64,000 nt of DNA from Halomonas sp. ALS9. Lineage in GTDB: Bacteria; Pseudomonadota; Gammaproteobacteria; Pseudomonadales; Halomonadaceae. The notes beneath the pieces were generated by a model. The model had not been told where the DNA came from and searched no databases. It was given only the letters and a program-made list of their open reading frames with translations. Shown here piece by piece: positions 50,502-59,499 of this stretch; position 1 is the stretch's first letter; each line of letters starts with the position of its first letter. A program made the position numbers and the translations under genes. The stretch spans positions 1 through 64,000 of the forward strand of contig NZ_LXRG01000163.1 of assembly GCF_001651035.1 (NCBI RefSeq), written 5' to 3'.

Positions 50502-51512
50502 CTAGCGCTCACGACGTAACCAGCGAACCAATTTCTCTTTTAAACGGATCAGCACTGGTCGGTTATGATCGGCGATGTACTCATCGCAGCGGGCAAGCAA
50601 AATTTCCGAATTAGCGGCCAGTTTCTCAACTTCTACCCAGCGATTCCACTCGACCACCGAGCCCCAGCCTGGCTGCGAAAGCTGGGCGTTGGGGAGGCGA
50701 TAGTGAAAGGTAGGCCGCGGCTTGGTAAGCGTATTATGCAGCAATTCATGGGAGTGGTCGGGGCGCAGGTAGGCAAACAGCGGCAGCAAATCCAGCTCGC
50801 GGTTGCGCGTTGGGTTGTAGTGCAGGTAGTCATCAATCAGCGTATCGAGATCCGGCGTATAGCGTCTATCCAGCACTTTTAGCGCATAGGTTTTGTGAAA
50901 TGGGTTCGCGTGGGGCAACATCTCACGGGTAATGTCCACTTTGATTTCGTCGCGCAGCCAGACAGCCAGCAGCAGGTAAGCGCGTAGCATCGCCAGCAAG
51001 TAATCAACGTCAAAGCGCTCCACTTCTGGGTTGAGGTGTAATCCAAACCCATACAGCAGGCTGGCATCGGTGCCCTTAGCGCCGTGCTCACGGAGTGCTT
51101 CAAACAGCGCGTCTAAATCTTCCAGCTCATTCCAAGGTATCGGTGGGCAAACGATTTCGGTAGGCACCAACCCGGTGACCATATCACCAATCAATTCGCG
51201 GGTTTTTTGATGAAACTCGATTCGCCGCTGATGCTGATGGCGCGCCCACTCGCTGTCTTGGACGTGTGGGTCTTCAACGAGTGTTTTGTCTGGATGAGCG
51301 TACTGAGTGTCGAGCTCGATACCAAATTCGCCCCAGCGTGTACCCTCTACGAGTAGCCGATGGGGGCTTACCACGTTAAGCTCCCCGCTAAACAGCTCAC
51401 GTACAATCATCGCTGTGTCTCGGGGCGGCAGGCCTGCGAATTCAATTTCGACCCCAACTTGCCGGATTTTCCCGTGGCTATTTAAGCGGTTAGGCGGAGC
51501 TTGTAGCGTCAT
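50502..51512 (-). CDS. Amidoligase family protein (COOH-NH2 ligase fold)
   Basis: A 336-residue protein of the amidoligase_2 group, a glutamine-synthetase-like fold that forms amide bonds with ATP. The signature GVEIEF (metal-binding Glu22 and Glu24) stands near the N-terminus; LLYGFGLHLNPEV and YALKVLDRRYTPD supply further conserved metal and nucleotide residues. The C-terminus is basic (RLKEKLVRWLRRER). No signal peptide. It leads a two-gene unit with the PuuD-like amidotransferase. No substrate peptide or other biosynthetic gene is adjacent, so the product is unknown. Confidence 0.8.
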   Translation of the reverse strand: MTLQAPPNRLNSHGKIRQVGVEIEFAGLPPRDTAMIVRELFSGELNVVSPHRLLVEGTRWGEFGIELDTQYAHPDKTLVEDPHVQDSEWARHQHQRRIEFHQKTRELIGDMVTGLVPTEIVCPPIPWNELEDLDALFEALREHGAKGTDASLLYGFGLHLNPEVERFDVDYLLAMLRAYLLLAVWLRDEIKVDITREMLPHANPFHKTYALKVLDRRYTPDLDTLIDDYLHYNPTRNRELDLLPLFAYLRPDHSHELLHNTLTKPRPTFHYRLPNAQLSQPGWGSVVEWNRWVEVEKLAANSEILLARCDEYIADHNRPVLIRLKEKLVRWLRRER

Positions 51513-51668
51513 CTCGGCATCCTTGAGGTGAACGTTTAAGTCTCCAGCCTATCATAGTCACGCGTTGAGACTGAGCTTGTGGCCTGAGCTTATGACTAAG
51601 TTCAGTAAACTGAAGCGGTGGCAAACGATAAGCAGGGCGCCATCAAGGCTAATTTTCAGGAGTAAGGC

Positions 51669-54173
51669 GTGCGACAGCACTGGTTAATCAACTCGCTAAT
51701 AGGCGTTGTCTTATTTGTGTTAGCAAGCCTAGCAGTGACGAGCATGGCAATAACCCAGGCCCAGGCGCAAGTGGTGTCGCTGCCAGGGCTTAGCAGCGGA
51801 TCCGAAGAGCAAGCGGCCGAGGTGAGTGGTGAAGAGTTCCAGGCGTCCTTGAGTGACGTCATCACCATGCTCGAAAACGAGCAGCAGCGCACCGAGCTGC
51901 TTAAATCACTACGTGAGTTGCAGGTCACCGCTGACGCTGCCAGTGAGGATGAGGGCGTAGTGCGCCAGGGGCTGCTAGGGGCTCTCGCCGACACCTTAAG
52001 TGACCTTGGCGACCAAGCCGAAGCGGGTGGCTCTCCCATTGATGAGTGGGCGCGTCAATTGGCGCAAGGTGTTGAGGATTTGCGCGCGCTTAATGATGAT
52101 GCCGACCAGGGTGAGGCAATTCGGGCGGTGGCCGAGGGGGCCGTGCTCGCGCTGATTTGGGGCGTGCTGCTGGTCGTCATGATTGCTTTTGGACGGATGG
52201 TGGCTACCCGGCGGGAGTGGCCGCTCGATCTACCTTGGGATCCAAAAGGCTGGTTGATGGCGGTGCACTTCTTGCGCCGTATGTTGCCCTGGGCGTTGGC
52301 GTTTGCTATTACGCTGGGTGTTGGTCAAGTGCTGCCCGATAGCCCTGGGCGGACATTAGTGCTTGTGGTGGCCTATATCTGCCTGTGTGGCCGAGCACTC
52401 TCGGTGGTATTTGAAACGGTGATCGCGTTCTTTAGCCGCGGCCATCGGTTTACGGCGGTACAACTACTTCAACAACGCGCTTTGCGCGGCCTGTTTGTGA
52501 TCGGTGCCTTGATTGCGCTTGGCGATGCGGTTAACTCCTCTCGCCTGGTCGAAATGCTGGGTAGCGAGCTATCGAGCCTGGTGTCGGTGCTTTCTAATAT
52601 GCTGGCGGCGCTGCTCGCGGCGCGGTTTATTCTTAAATTTAAACGTCCCGTGCGCCATTTGATTTGCAACCGCCCCTACAAACAGCGTCGGGATGCCAAT
52701 GCCGCCGTCGAGATGGTTCGCTCTCTGGGGGGGCTGTGGCATATACCGGCGCTGCTGATGGTAATGGGCTCCTTGCTGGCGATTTTTATCACTGTCGGCG
52801 ATGTGGGTACCGCCCTGGCACGCTCGATTATTTCAGCCAGCCTGCTGGTGTTAACGCTGGTGGTCACTGGGTTGCTGCGCCGCCAGGCTGAACGGATGGG
52901 CAAGCGTCGACACCGACATCGTCAGAGCCAGTATCGCAAGCGTTTAGAGCGCTTCGGCTTTGTGTTGGCGCATATCTGTTCGTGGATGGTGTTTGCTGAA
53001 CTCTCGATGCAGGTGTGGGGCAGTTCGTTCTTTGGCCTGGGTCAGCAGGCCGTGGCCAGCGCACGGATCGGTCAAGCGCTAGTGAGCCTGGGCTCTACCG
53101 TGTTGCTGGCATGGCTGGTGTGGATCTTTGCCGATACTGCCATTCAGCGGGCACTGACATCGTCGGCGCGCTCCCGGGGGCGGCGGGTCAATCAGGCCCG
53201 AGCACAAACCATCACGCCGATGATCCGCAATGTCATCTTTGTCACCATTTTGATTATTGCCTTCATCGCTGGACTGGCTAATTTGGGTGTCAATGTCACG
53301 CCGCTGCTAGCCGGTGCCGGTGTGATCGGTCTGGCGATTGGTTTTGGTGCCCAGACGTTAGTACAGGATTTGATTACCGGCATTTTTATCTTGATCGAAG
53401 ATTCACTGGCGGTAGATGACTTTGTACAGATCAATGGTCATATGGGCACGGTCGAAGGACTGACACTACGCACAGTGCGTCTGCGTGATTTGGACGGCGT
53501 GGTGCATATCATTACCTTCAGCCGCATTGAATCGATTCATAATATGTCGCGCCAGTTTGGCATCGCTCTAATGCGTATCCGTATACCGTTTGATATGAAA
53601 ATCGACGATGCGATTACGTTGATGCAGGAGACCGCCCAGGAGCTGCGCCGCGATCCGATGATGCGCCACTACATTTGGTCGCCGTTGGAGATGCAGGGTG
53701 TTCAGGGCTTTGAAGAGGGTTGCCCCATTTTACGTATGCGCTTTCGCACCGCGCCCGAGATGCAGTGGGATGTTTCACGGGCGTTTAACCTGCTGCTTAA
53801 ACAGCGTATGGAAGCCCAAGAGATTGACTTGGGTGTGCCGCGTCTCAGTCTCAGTATGGAAGCGCGCTCCGAAGACCGTATGGAGGCTGCCGCGGGGACG
53901 TCGTTCTCTTTGCAAAATGGCTCGTCTGAGAGTGAGCAGGGCAAGGGAGAAACGACGCAAGCAAGTGGATCAAACGACGAGCATCATAAGAAACCGGCGC
54001 CGCCGAAGCCCGCGCCGCGCCCCACTAAAGCCGAGATTCGCAAGGATGAACAGGAACGTAAACACGATAACACGGCTAATCGCGTGGCTTCACATCGGCA
54101 AAAGCCCCAGGCACAGGGCGAGACCCAAAGCGATACCTATGCCAGCTCCGGCGGCGAAAACGGCGATCAGTAG
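51669..54173 (+). CDS. Large mechanosensitive channel, MscS family (MscK/MscM-like)
   Basis: An 834-residue channel. A signal peptide (about 1-33) and an acidic periplasmic region come first, then about nine membrane helices and the MscS pore/cytoplasmic domain: pore helix LLAGAGVIGLAIGFGAQTLVQDLITGIFILIEDSLAVDDFVQING, then GTVEGLTLRTVRLRDLDG and HIITFSRIESIHNMSRQF. A long charged C-terminal tail (about 735-834) rich in Lys, Pro and Gln is disordered. It opens when membrane tension rises, for example on osmotic downshock, useful in a halophile. A GTG start at 51669 has AGGAG six bases upstream. Its 3' end overlaps the convergent gene by 84 bases. Confidence 0.92.
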   Translation: MRQHWLINSLIGVVLFVLASLAVTSMAITQAQAQVVSLPGLSSGSEEQAAEVSGEEFQASLSDVITMLENEQQRTELLKSLRELQVTADAASEDEGVVRQGLLGALADTLSDLGDQAEAGGSPIDEWARQLAQGVEDLRALNDDADQGEAIRAVAEGAVLALIWGVLLVVMIAFGRMVATRREWPLDLPWDPKGWLMAVHFLRRMLPWALAFAITLGVGQVLPDSPGRTLVLVVAYICLCGRALSVVFETVIAFFSRGHRFTAVQLLQQRALRGLFVIGALIALGDAVNSSRLVEMLGSELSSLVSVLSNMLAALLAARFILKFKRPVRHLICNRPYKQRRDANAAVEMVRSLGGLWHIPALLMVMGSLLAIFITVGDVGTALARSIISASLLVLTLVVTGLLRRQAERMGKRRHRHRQSQYRKRLERFGFVLAHICSWMVFAELSMQVWGSSFFGLGQQAVASARIGQALVSLGSTVLLAWLVWIFADTAIQRALTSSARSRGRRVNQARAQTITPMIRNVIFVTILIIAFIAGLANLGVNVTPLLAGAGVIGLAIGFGAQTLVQDLITGIFILIEDSLAVDDFVQINGHMGTVEGLTLRTVRLRDLDGVVHIITFSRIESIHNMSRQFGIALMRIRIPFDMKIDDAITLMQETAQELRRDPMMRHYIWSPLEMQGVQGFEEGCPILRMRFRTAPEMQWDVSRAFNLLLKQRMEAQEIDLGVPRLSLSMEARSEDRMEAAAGTSFSLQNGSSESEQGKGETTQASGSNDEHHKKPAPPKPAPRPTKAEIRKDEQERKHDNTANRVASHRQKPQAQGETQSDTYASSGGENGDQ

Positions 54174-54521
54174 CCACGGCCCACGTAATCGGCGCCAGCG
54201 GTTATACAGAGAGACCGCGTGGCTAACGCGGTCAACCAGTTCGTCGTGACGCGAAATGGCATGGTCGGGTGGCAGTGAAAAGTCGTTGGCGACATCGCCC
54301 TGCCAGTGGGCGCCGTGGCTGAGTCCCAGGCGTGCGCGTAGCCTGCCGATATCGCTGAGGGTATCGTGCAGCGTATCGTAGGTTTCGCGGCGTTCGGCAA
54401 CCGCGAACACCGCCTCGGCATCCTGACGTAGTGCGCTATGCTGGCAGCTAGTCACGGCTTGGCTGATTTCCTGGTCGTTGGCCTCGGGGGAAACCGCGAG
54501 GCGCTGGTACAAATCACGCAT
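54090..54521 (-). CDS. Small membrane protein with degenerate J-like N-terminus
   Basis: A 143-residue protein. The start MRDLYQRLAVSPEANDQEISQAV... ERRETYDTLHD follows the spacing of a J domain (helix I, helix II, final YDxLH) but lacks the HPD tripeptide, so it cannot stimulate DnaK normally. A C-terminal helix (about 113-140; LLIAVFAAGAGIGIALGLALCLGLL) would anchor it in the membrane. It overlaps the MscS gene's end by 84 bases and lies just downstream of a true J-domain gene, with which it may be related. No ribosome site is obvious, so reality is likely but not certain. Confidence 0.65.
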   Translation of the reverse strand: MRDLYQRLAVSPEANDQEISQAVTSCQHSALRQDAEAVFAVAERRETYDTLHDTLSDIGRLRARLGLSHGAHWQGDVANDFSLPPDHAISRHDELVDRVSHAVSLYNRWRRLRGPWLLIAVFAAGAGIGIALGLALCLGLLPM

Positions 54522-54629
54522 AGGGAGCTATTGTTTCTCTTAGACCACATTTCTCTTAGGCCACGTTTCTGTTAGGTCTTGTTTCTCGTAGCGCAGTGCA
54601 TAGTGCGAAGGGTATAGCGTTACATGGTC

Positions 54630-55673
54630 TTAGTAAGTTTGCATCAAATAATCATAGGCGTTTTTGATACGCTGAAACCGCGCTGACGCCAAGGCTACCT
54701 GGTGCTCGCTTTCCGAATAGAAGCGGTCTGGGTGGTGGAGCTGGGCCATTCGCCGGTAGGCGTGGCGAACTTCTATACGGGTGGCGCCTGGGGTAAGTCC
54801 CAGCACCGAAAGCGCCCGCGTGGTGCGGTCGGGCGGCGGCGGTGACGCGCGCTGCTGGCGATTACGTCGCTCTTGATGAGAAGAGTCTTGATGATACGAG
54901 TCTTGATGATACGAGTCTTGCTGACGAGAGCGGCGTTGCTGTTCCCGTTCGGCCCGTTCGCGCTGTTGTTGCTGCCTCTGTTGTTCCTGTTGGCGCGTCT
55001 GTTCTCGCTGGCGCTGCTGTTCGTGTTCGCGGGCTTGGCGAGCCTGTTCCTGGCGCTGCTGCTTCTCCTGCTGTTTTTGCTGCTTCTGTTGGTGGCGCTG
55101 CTGTTTTTTTCGCTGCTGTTGTTCGGCCCGGGCATTGGCCTGTTGGTGCTGCCGTTCAGCCGCCTCGGCCTCGCGCGCTTTTCGGGCATGGTAATCTGGG
55201 TCGTGAGTTTGCCAGTAGACATCACGGCTAGGGTCTTCGGGGGTGGTAAGCGGGATGCCGGTGAGTTCCTTAAACAGAGTGTTTAAAGTCATCGGGGCAA
55301 CGCTTAGCAAATCAGCCAAAAAGCGCAAAATATAATGATTGGCCAGCGACAGCTCGCCGTCATCGGTGGCAACGGTAATCGCTTGATGAATAACGCTGAG
55401 GCAGCGTTCTGTGCCGCACTCTTTGCGCACCACCTCGGCTGCTAATTGGATCGCTTGCAGGTCTTGGCTATGGGCAATACTCATCACTGGGCCCAGCTCA
55501 TGCCCATGGCGAAACTGTGCGGTTACCTGAGCCAGGCGGCGGCGCCGCTGCCCCTCTGAGACGTGTTGGCGGTGCACCAGCACCCAGGCCAACAGCAGCA
55601 GGGTTGCCGTATCCACTTGGCTGCGGCTCTTTAATAGCAACAGCTCAAAGGGTGAAAAACGGGCAATGGACAT
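54630..55673 (-). CDS. J-domain protein with TerB-like N-terminus and Gln/Arg-rich linker
   Basis: A 347-residue protein. An N-terminal helical domain (about 1-135) resembles TerB/DjlA-type folds (LLLLAWVLVHRQHVSEGQRRRR, CTERCLS-type acidic turns). A low-complexity coiled region rich in Gln and Arg (about 165-270), with a SYHQD-SYHQD-SSHQE repeat, leads to a genuine C-terminal J domain (about 282-347) with HHPDRF, the HPD that contacts DnaK. It should recruit DnaK to a specific client. The order (J domain at the C-terminus) matches DjlA. Start at 55673 with AGGAA close by. Confidence 0.85.
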   Translation of the reverse strand: MSIARFSPFELLLLKSRSQVDTATLLLLAWVLVHRQHVSEGQRRRRLAQVTAQFRHGHELGPVMSIAHSQDLQAIQLAAEVVRKECGTERCLSVIHQAITVATDDGELSLANHYILRFLADLLSVAPMTLNTLFKELTGIPLTTPEDPSRDVYWQTHDPDYHARKAREAEAAERQHQQANARAEQQQRKKQQRHQQKQQKQQEKQQRQEQARQAREHEQQRQREQTRQQEQQRQQQQRERAEREQQRRSRQQDSYHQDSYHQDSSHQERRNRQQRASPPPPDRTTRALSVLGLTPGATRIEVRHAYRRMAQLHHPDRFYSESEHQVALASARFQRIKNAYDYLMQTY

Positions 55674-55787
55674 TTCCTAGCTCCACAGACGAAGAGGTAA
55701 ACAAAGGGCGGTGGCTTTGTGCAGCACCATGTTTATTTTAGCCATGGTATATCATCACGTTAGGCAAAGGAGTAGGAGATTGATGAG

Positions 55788-57233
55788 TTGATCAACGTTG
55801 AGCGTAAAAACAGCTTCCAGCTGCGTCTTACCCGGCGGCTCAAGGAAGAGACATCGCATAATCTCGACGTCTATCTTTTTGTGCCTGGCGAGCTTGGCTT
55901 AAGTACCCAGCTTATCTCAGAAGAAGCCTTTTATCATTCTGCCATCAATGTTTCGCGCACCTACTACAGTGACGAGTATCTCTTACCCTTGGTGCATAGC
56001 CGATTGGCTAGCCGTAACCGCCTCGGCAGCGATTCGTATCGTTTGAGTCTGAGCCTCTACGCCTACCAGTACGTGGAAGCGATGGAGCGCACGACGCGAG
56101 CGATGCTGGTGAGTGCCAATAAGTTGCGGCACGCCCGCCAGGAGGAGCGGGAGGAGAACCGTGAGGTACAGCAGAGTGCCGTCGCCTTACACGATCAACT
56201 GCACGAAATGATCGACCTAAGTGACGGTATTCTCAAGCGGCTGCGACGCCATCAGCCTGATGATGAAAGCTTCAATAAGTACTTTGCCAATATTGATAAT
56301 TACCTCTCCTGGTTTACCGAACAGCAGTTGCTGGCGTTGGTAGCCCATATGCCCCGAGGAGGAGAGTTTACCGATATTCGTCGCCGTTTTATCAGCGTCT
56401 GCCATCGTGAGGATGACTACCGCCGCGAGCAGCAGTACAACGCTGAGCGGGTGATGGCCGACCCTACCCGCATGTCGAATAAAATGCGCCTGCTGCGGCG
56501 CTTGATCGAACATCCGATCACCCTGAAACAAGAAGCGTTAGAGCTGGGTGGCGGTGAGCAGAAAGCGGTTAAGGCCCTGGCGACAGCCGTGGTGATGACA
56601 TTTGTCACCTTGGGTGTACTGCAACTGCGCAGCGTGCTGGGGGGGATCACCGCCCTGTTCGTATTAGCGATGGCGCTGCTCTACGCCATGCGCGAAGTGT
56701 TTAAGGATGATTTGCGCAATACCTTGTGGCGCTGGCTGCGCAAAGGCCGCCCCAAGTGGCGTCGACAGTATCGCGATCCCACGCATAACGCCTTGGTAGG
56801 GCGTCAACTGGAGTGGTTTGACTACAAGCGGTTTGCCGCGCTGGGCGAGGATATTCAGCAGATGCGCCGTCGAAAGGTGGCTCAGCGGGAAGAGGTGGTG
56901 CTGCATTACCGTTCAAGCTCACGTATGTCGCCCACGCGTTTTTTAAGCGGCTACGAGCATACCCGAGAAACGCTCAATCTGGATATTTCCATGCTCACCC
57001 GGCTAATGAGTAAGGGCAAGCATCACATCTACCGTCTCAAAGATGGCCAAGCGGTGCGCGAGGGGGTCGAGCGCCGCCATCTGTTTAACTTGGTTATTCG
57101 TGAGACGGGCAGTGAAGATACGCCCTATCTTGCTCGCTGGAAGGTCGTCGTTAGCCGCTCTGGCATTGTCGATGTTGAGAAAGTGGAAGAGAGCAGTCTG
57201 GTGGATAAGCAGCCATCAGAAAAGGGCAAATAA
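55788..57233 (+). CDS. Unidentified membrane protein, 481 residues
   Basis: I do not recognise this protein. Two adjacent membrane helices (about 263-281 and 284-302) split a long soluble N-terminal part (helical, with several Arg/Glu-rich heptads about 110-150) from a C-terminal part with positively charged helices and a final beta-like segment (LARWKVVVSRSGIVDVEKVEE). It starts with TTG (55788) behind AGGAG; an ATG five bases earlier is out of frame and stops at once. It is divergent from the TerB-J-domain gene and lies 160 bases before a CBS-BON gene. Size and helix layout suggest a membrane-tethered regulator or scaffold. Confidence 0.7.
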   Translation: MINVERKNSFQLRLTRRLKEETSHNLDVYLFVPGELGLSTQLISEEAFYHSAINVSRTYYSDEYLLPLVHSRLASRNRLGSDSYRLSLSLYAYQYVEAMERTTRAMLVSANKLRHARQEEREENREVQQSAVALHDQLHEMIDLSDGILKRLRRHQPDDESFNKYFANIDNYLSWFTEQQLLALVAHMPRGGEFTDIRRRFISVCHREDDYRREQQYNAERVMADPTRMSNKMRLLRRLIEHPITLKQEALELGGGEQKAVKALATAVVMTFVTLGVLQLRSVLGGITALFVLAMALLYAMREVFKDDLRNTLWRWLRKGRPKWRRQYRDPTHNALVGRQLEWFDYKRFAALGEDIQQMRRRKVAQREEVVLHYRSSSRMSPTRFLSGYEHTRETLNLDISMLTRLMSKGKHHIYRLKDGQAVREGVERRHLFNLVIRETGSEDTPYLARWKVVVSRSGIVDVEKVEESSLVDKQPSEKGK

Positions 57234-57393
57234 ACTGCGCTAGATCAACGCAGCCTCAATGCGCTCTTTGAGATAACCAACCGGCATAGGCAAACTGCCG
57301 GCAGCGAACTAGGCTCAAAGAACAGGCAGGGCAACCTGCATTTGTGGTTCAGTCTTTAGGTGTGTCTTAAAGATTGGCGCAAGGAGGAGAACC

Positions 57394-58083
57394 ATGCAAG
57401 CTATCGATATTATGACCCCCAAAGTGGTCAGTGTGGGCCCCGACGCTGAAGTGCGCGAAATTGCCCAACTGCTGCTCAATCATCGTATCAGTGCCGTTCC
57501 TGTGGTGGATGACGAGCACAGAGTAATAGGCATTGTCAGCGAAGGCGATTTAATGCGCCGGGTAAAAAATGACGGTAACCATCGTGACGCTTGGTGGTTA
57601 ACGCTGTTTACCGGCGGTAAAGATGCTGGCGACTACGTTAAGTCACATGGTCGTAAAGCGCACGAGGTCATGACCCCGAATCCAATGACCGTGGAAGAGA
57701 ACACACCGCTGCATACCATTGCGCGAATGTTGGAAAAACACCATATCAAGCGGGTGCCAGTGCTGCGTGACGGCAAGCTGGTGGGCATTGTCAGCCGCGC
57801 TAACCTGCTACAAGGTATTGCCAATGCGGCGGTGGCACCGACCCAGTCACCCACGGATGACAGGCAGATTCGCGAGGCTATTCTCAAAGAGGTGGAGAAT
57901 AATACCGGCGTACAGGTCGAAGGCATTAGTGTGATTGTGGATGGCGGTGCGGTAGAAGTCTGGGGGCTGGTCGAATCCCTTGAGCAGAAGCAGGCAGTAG
58001 CAGTGGCCGCAGAAAACGTACCTGGGGTCACTAAGGTCGAAAACCACCTGGGTATGATGCCGCGTGGCGTGGGATATATGTGA
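57394..58083 (+). CDS. CBS-pair and BON-domain protein
   Basis: A 229-residue protein: two CBS domains (about 1-60 and 85-145, with VSVGPDAEVREIAQLLLNHRISAVPVVDDEHRVIGIVSEGDLMRRV and the parallel copy MTVEENTPLHTIARMLEKHHIKRVPVLRDGKLVGIVSRANLLQ), then a BON domain (about 155-225). CBS pairs bind adenosine nucleotides; BON often binds membranes or proteins. It may be a general stress regulator. AAGGAGG lies six bases before the ATG. A terminator follows. Confidence 0.92.
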   Translation: MQAIDIMTPKVVSVGPDAEVREIAQLLLNHRISAVPVVDDEHRVIGIVSEGDLMRRVKNDGNHRDAWWLTLFTGGKDAGDYVKSHGRKAHEVMTPNPMTVEENTPLHTIARMLEKHHIKRVPVLRDGKLVGIVSRANLLQGIANAAVAPTQSPTDDRQIREAILKEVENNTGVQVEGISVIVDGGAVEVWGLVESLEQKQAVAVAAENVPGVTKVENHLGMMPRGVGYM

Positions 58084-58088
58084 CATCA

Positions 58089-58120
58089 AGCCCGCTATGT
58101 TAATAGCGGGCTGTTCCTTC
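58089..58120 (+). terminator. Terminator after the CBS-BON gene
   Basis: AGCCCGCTAT pairs perfectly with ATAGCGGGCT around GTTA and is followed by GTTCCTTCCTT, a broken T-run. The convergent aminotransferase gene ends 22 bases further on. Confidence 0.8.
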
Positions 58121-58141
58121 CTTGCTCTCTTAAACACGCTC

Positions 58142-59266
58142 TTAAACCACTGCTTTAATCGCCTGCTCCAAGCTGTTTACGCTGCGCTCTGTGTGATGCA
58201 GTTTATCGAGGCCAAATAGACCTATGCGGAAGGTTTGGAAGTTGTCGCCTTCATCGCACATTAGCGGCACACCGCCCGCCACTTGAACGCCCGCCTGGGC
58301 CAGTTTGGCCACTAAGCCGCTATCGTCGCTATAGCACACCACCACGCCGGGGGCTTCAAAGCCTTCCGCCGCAACGCTGACAAAACCATGGCGTTTAAGC
58401 ATGGAGCGGACTTCCCGACCAATCGTTTGCTGCTCCTGTTTTACCTTGGCAAAGCCGTAAGCACGGGTCTCCTGCATAATATCCCGTAACTGCCGCAGTG
58501 CATCGGTAGGCATAGTGGCGTGGTAGGCGTGTCCGCCATTTTCATAGGCCTGCATAATGCTGTGCCACTTGCCCAAATCGCAGGCAAAGCTATTGCTCTG
58601 AGTCTCACTTAAGCGCTGGGTAGCACGTTCTGAGAGCATGACCATGGCGCAGCAGGGCGAGCCGCTCCAGCCTTTTTGCGGTGCACTTACTACCACGTCA
58701 ATCCCGAGTGCCTGCATATCCACCCACAGGGTGCCAGCGGCAATGGCGTCTAACACAAACAGACCGCCTACCTCGTGAGTGGCCTCGGCGAGCGCTTGAA
58801 TATAGTCATCAGGAAGTAGCAAACCAGCAGAGGTTTCGACTTGCGGGGCGAACACCACGGCAGGTTTGCCTCTGCGAATCTGCGCCACGGCCTCATCAAC
58901 AGGCACCGGCTGAAAGGGCGAGCGCGGGTCATCGGCATTCAGACGCCGTGCTTTCAGCACACTGTGCTGATCGGTTAAGCGGCCCATCTCAATAATTTGT
59001 GTCCAGCGGTAGCTGAACCAGCCGTTCCGAATGACCAGGGTGTTTTGATCGACGGCAAACTGGCGCGCGACGGCTTCCATGCCAAAGGTGCCGCTACCGG
59101 GCACGATAACGGCCGCTTGGGCGTTGTACACCTCTTTCAGCGTGGCAGAAATGTCGCGCATCACGCCTTGAAACTGCTGTGACATGTGATTCAAGGAGCG
59201 GTCTGTATAAACCACTGAGTACTCAAGCAAGCCTTCGGGGTCGACGTTGGGCAGTAAACCAGCCAT
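58142..59266 (-). CDS. Class V aminotransferase (alanine-glyoxylate/serine-pyruvate type)
   Basis: A 374-residue PLP enzyme of the AGXT group. Landmarks: PGSGTFGMEAVARQF, VLDAIAAGTL, and the PLP Lys198 in VVSAPQKGWSGSPCCA. Such enzymes transfer amino groups between alanine or serine and glyoxylate or pyruvate. The ATG at 59266 has AGGAG about eight bases upstream; an extension of 63 codons upstream would read through the promoter region. It is divergent from the thuA-Gfo-lacI unit, sharing its operator region, so it is likely controlled by the same LacI-type repressor. Confidence 0.9.
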   Translation of the reverse strand: MAGLLPNVDPEGLLEYSVVYTDRSLNHMSQQFQGVMRDISATLKEVYNAQAAVIVPGSGTFGMEAVARQFAVDQNTLVIRNGWFSYRWTQIIEMGRLTDQHSVLKARRLNADDPRSPFQPVPVDEAVAQIRRGKPAVVFAPQVETSAGLLLPDDYIQALAEATHEVGGLFVLDAIAAGTLWVDMQALGIDVVVSAPQKGWSGSPCCAMVMLSERATQRLSETQSNSFACDLGKWHSIMQAYENGGHAYHATMPTDALRQLRDIMQETRAYGFAKVKQEQQTIGREVRSMLKRHGFVSVAAEGFEAPGVVVCYSDDSGLVAKLAQAGVQVAGGVPLMCDEGDNFQTFRIGLFGLDKLHHTERSVNSLEQAIKAVV

Positions 59267-59401
59267 GGCGTTCTCCTGTGATTGGGTATGCGCTGCGTTT
59301 AGGCGCGAGATCATGGGTAAGAATACGGATAACTCAGTAGCGATGCCAATAGCGTTTGAGGCAGCGTTGGACGGCGTGATCGCGACTAAAGGTGTATTCG
59401 A

Positions 59402-59434
59402 GTAAACGTTTACGTTTTGATAGTAAACGTTTAC
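59402..59434. promoter_or_regulatory. Twin LacI-family operators between divergent operons
   Basis: Two perfect 12-bp palindromes GTAAACGTTTAC, at 59402-59413 and 59423-59434, are centred 21 bp (two helical turns) apart. The central CG and AAACGTTT core fits the LacI/GalR family. They lie 66-98 bases before the thuA-like start and about 136-168 bases before the aminotransferase start. The regulator is presumably the LacI-type protein encoded at 61400-62389. Confidence 0.82.
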
Positions 59435-59499
59435 TTTAGCGGCTAAGCGCTTCAAAGACGCTTTTTGGGCGCTACTACCAGTCTAGCTGAGGAGAGAAG

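Noticed and set aside
54842-55286. Long plus-strand frames opposite the Gln/Arg-rich linker of the J-domain protein
   Set aside because: They are poly-Leu/Ala shadows produced by the low-complexity CAG/CGC-rich sequence on the other strand.
59267-59455. N-terminal extension of the class V aminotransferase
   Set aside because: It would translate across the divergent promoter and twin operators and has no ribosome site; ATG 59266 has AGGAG.
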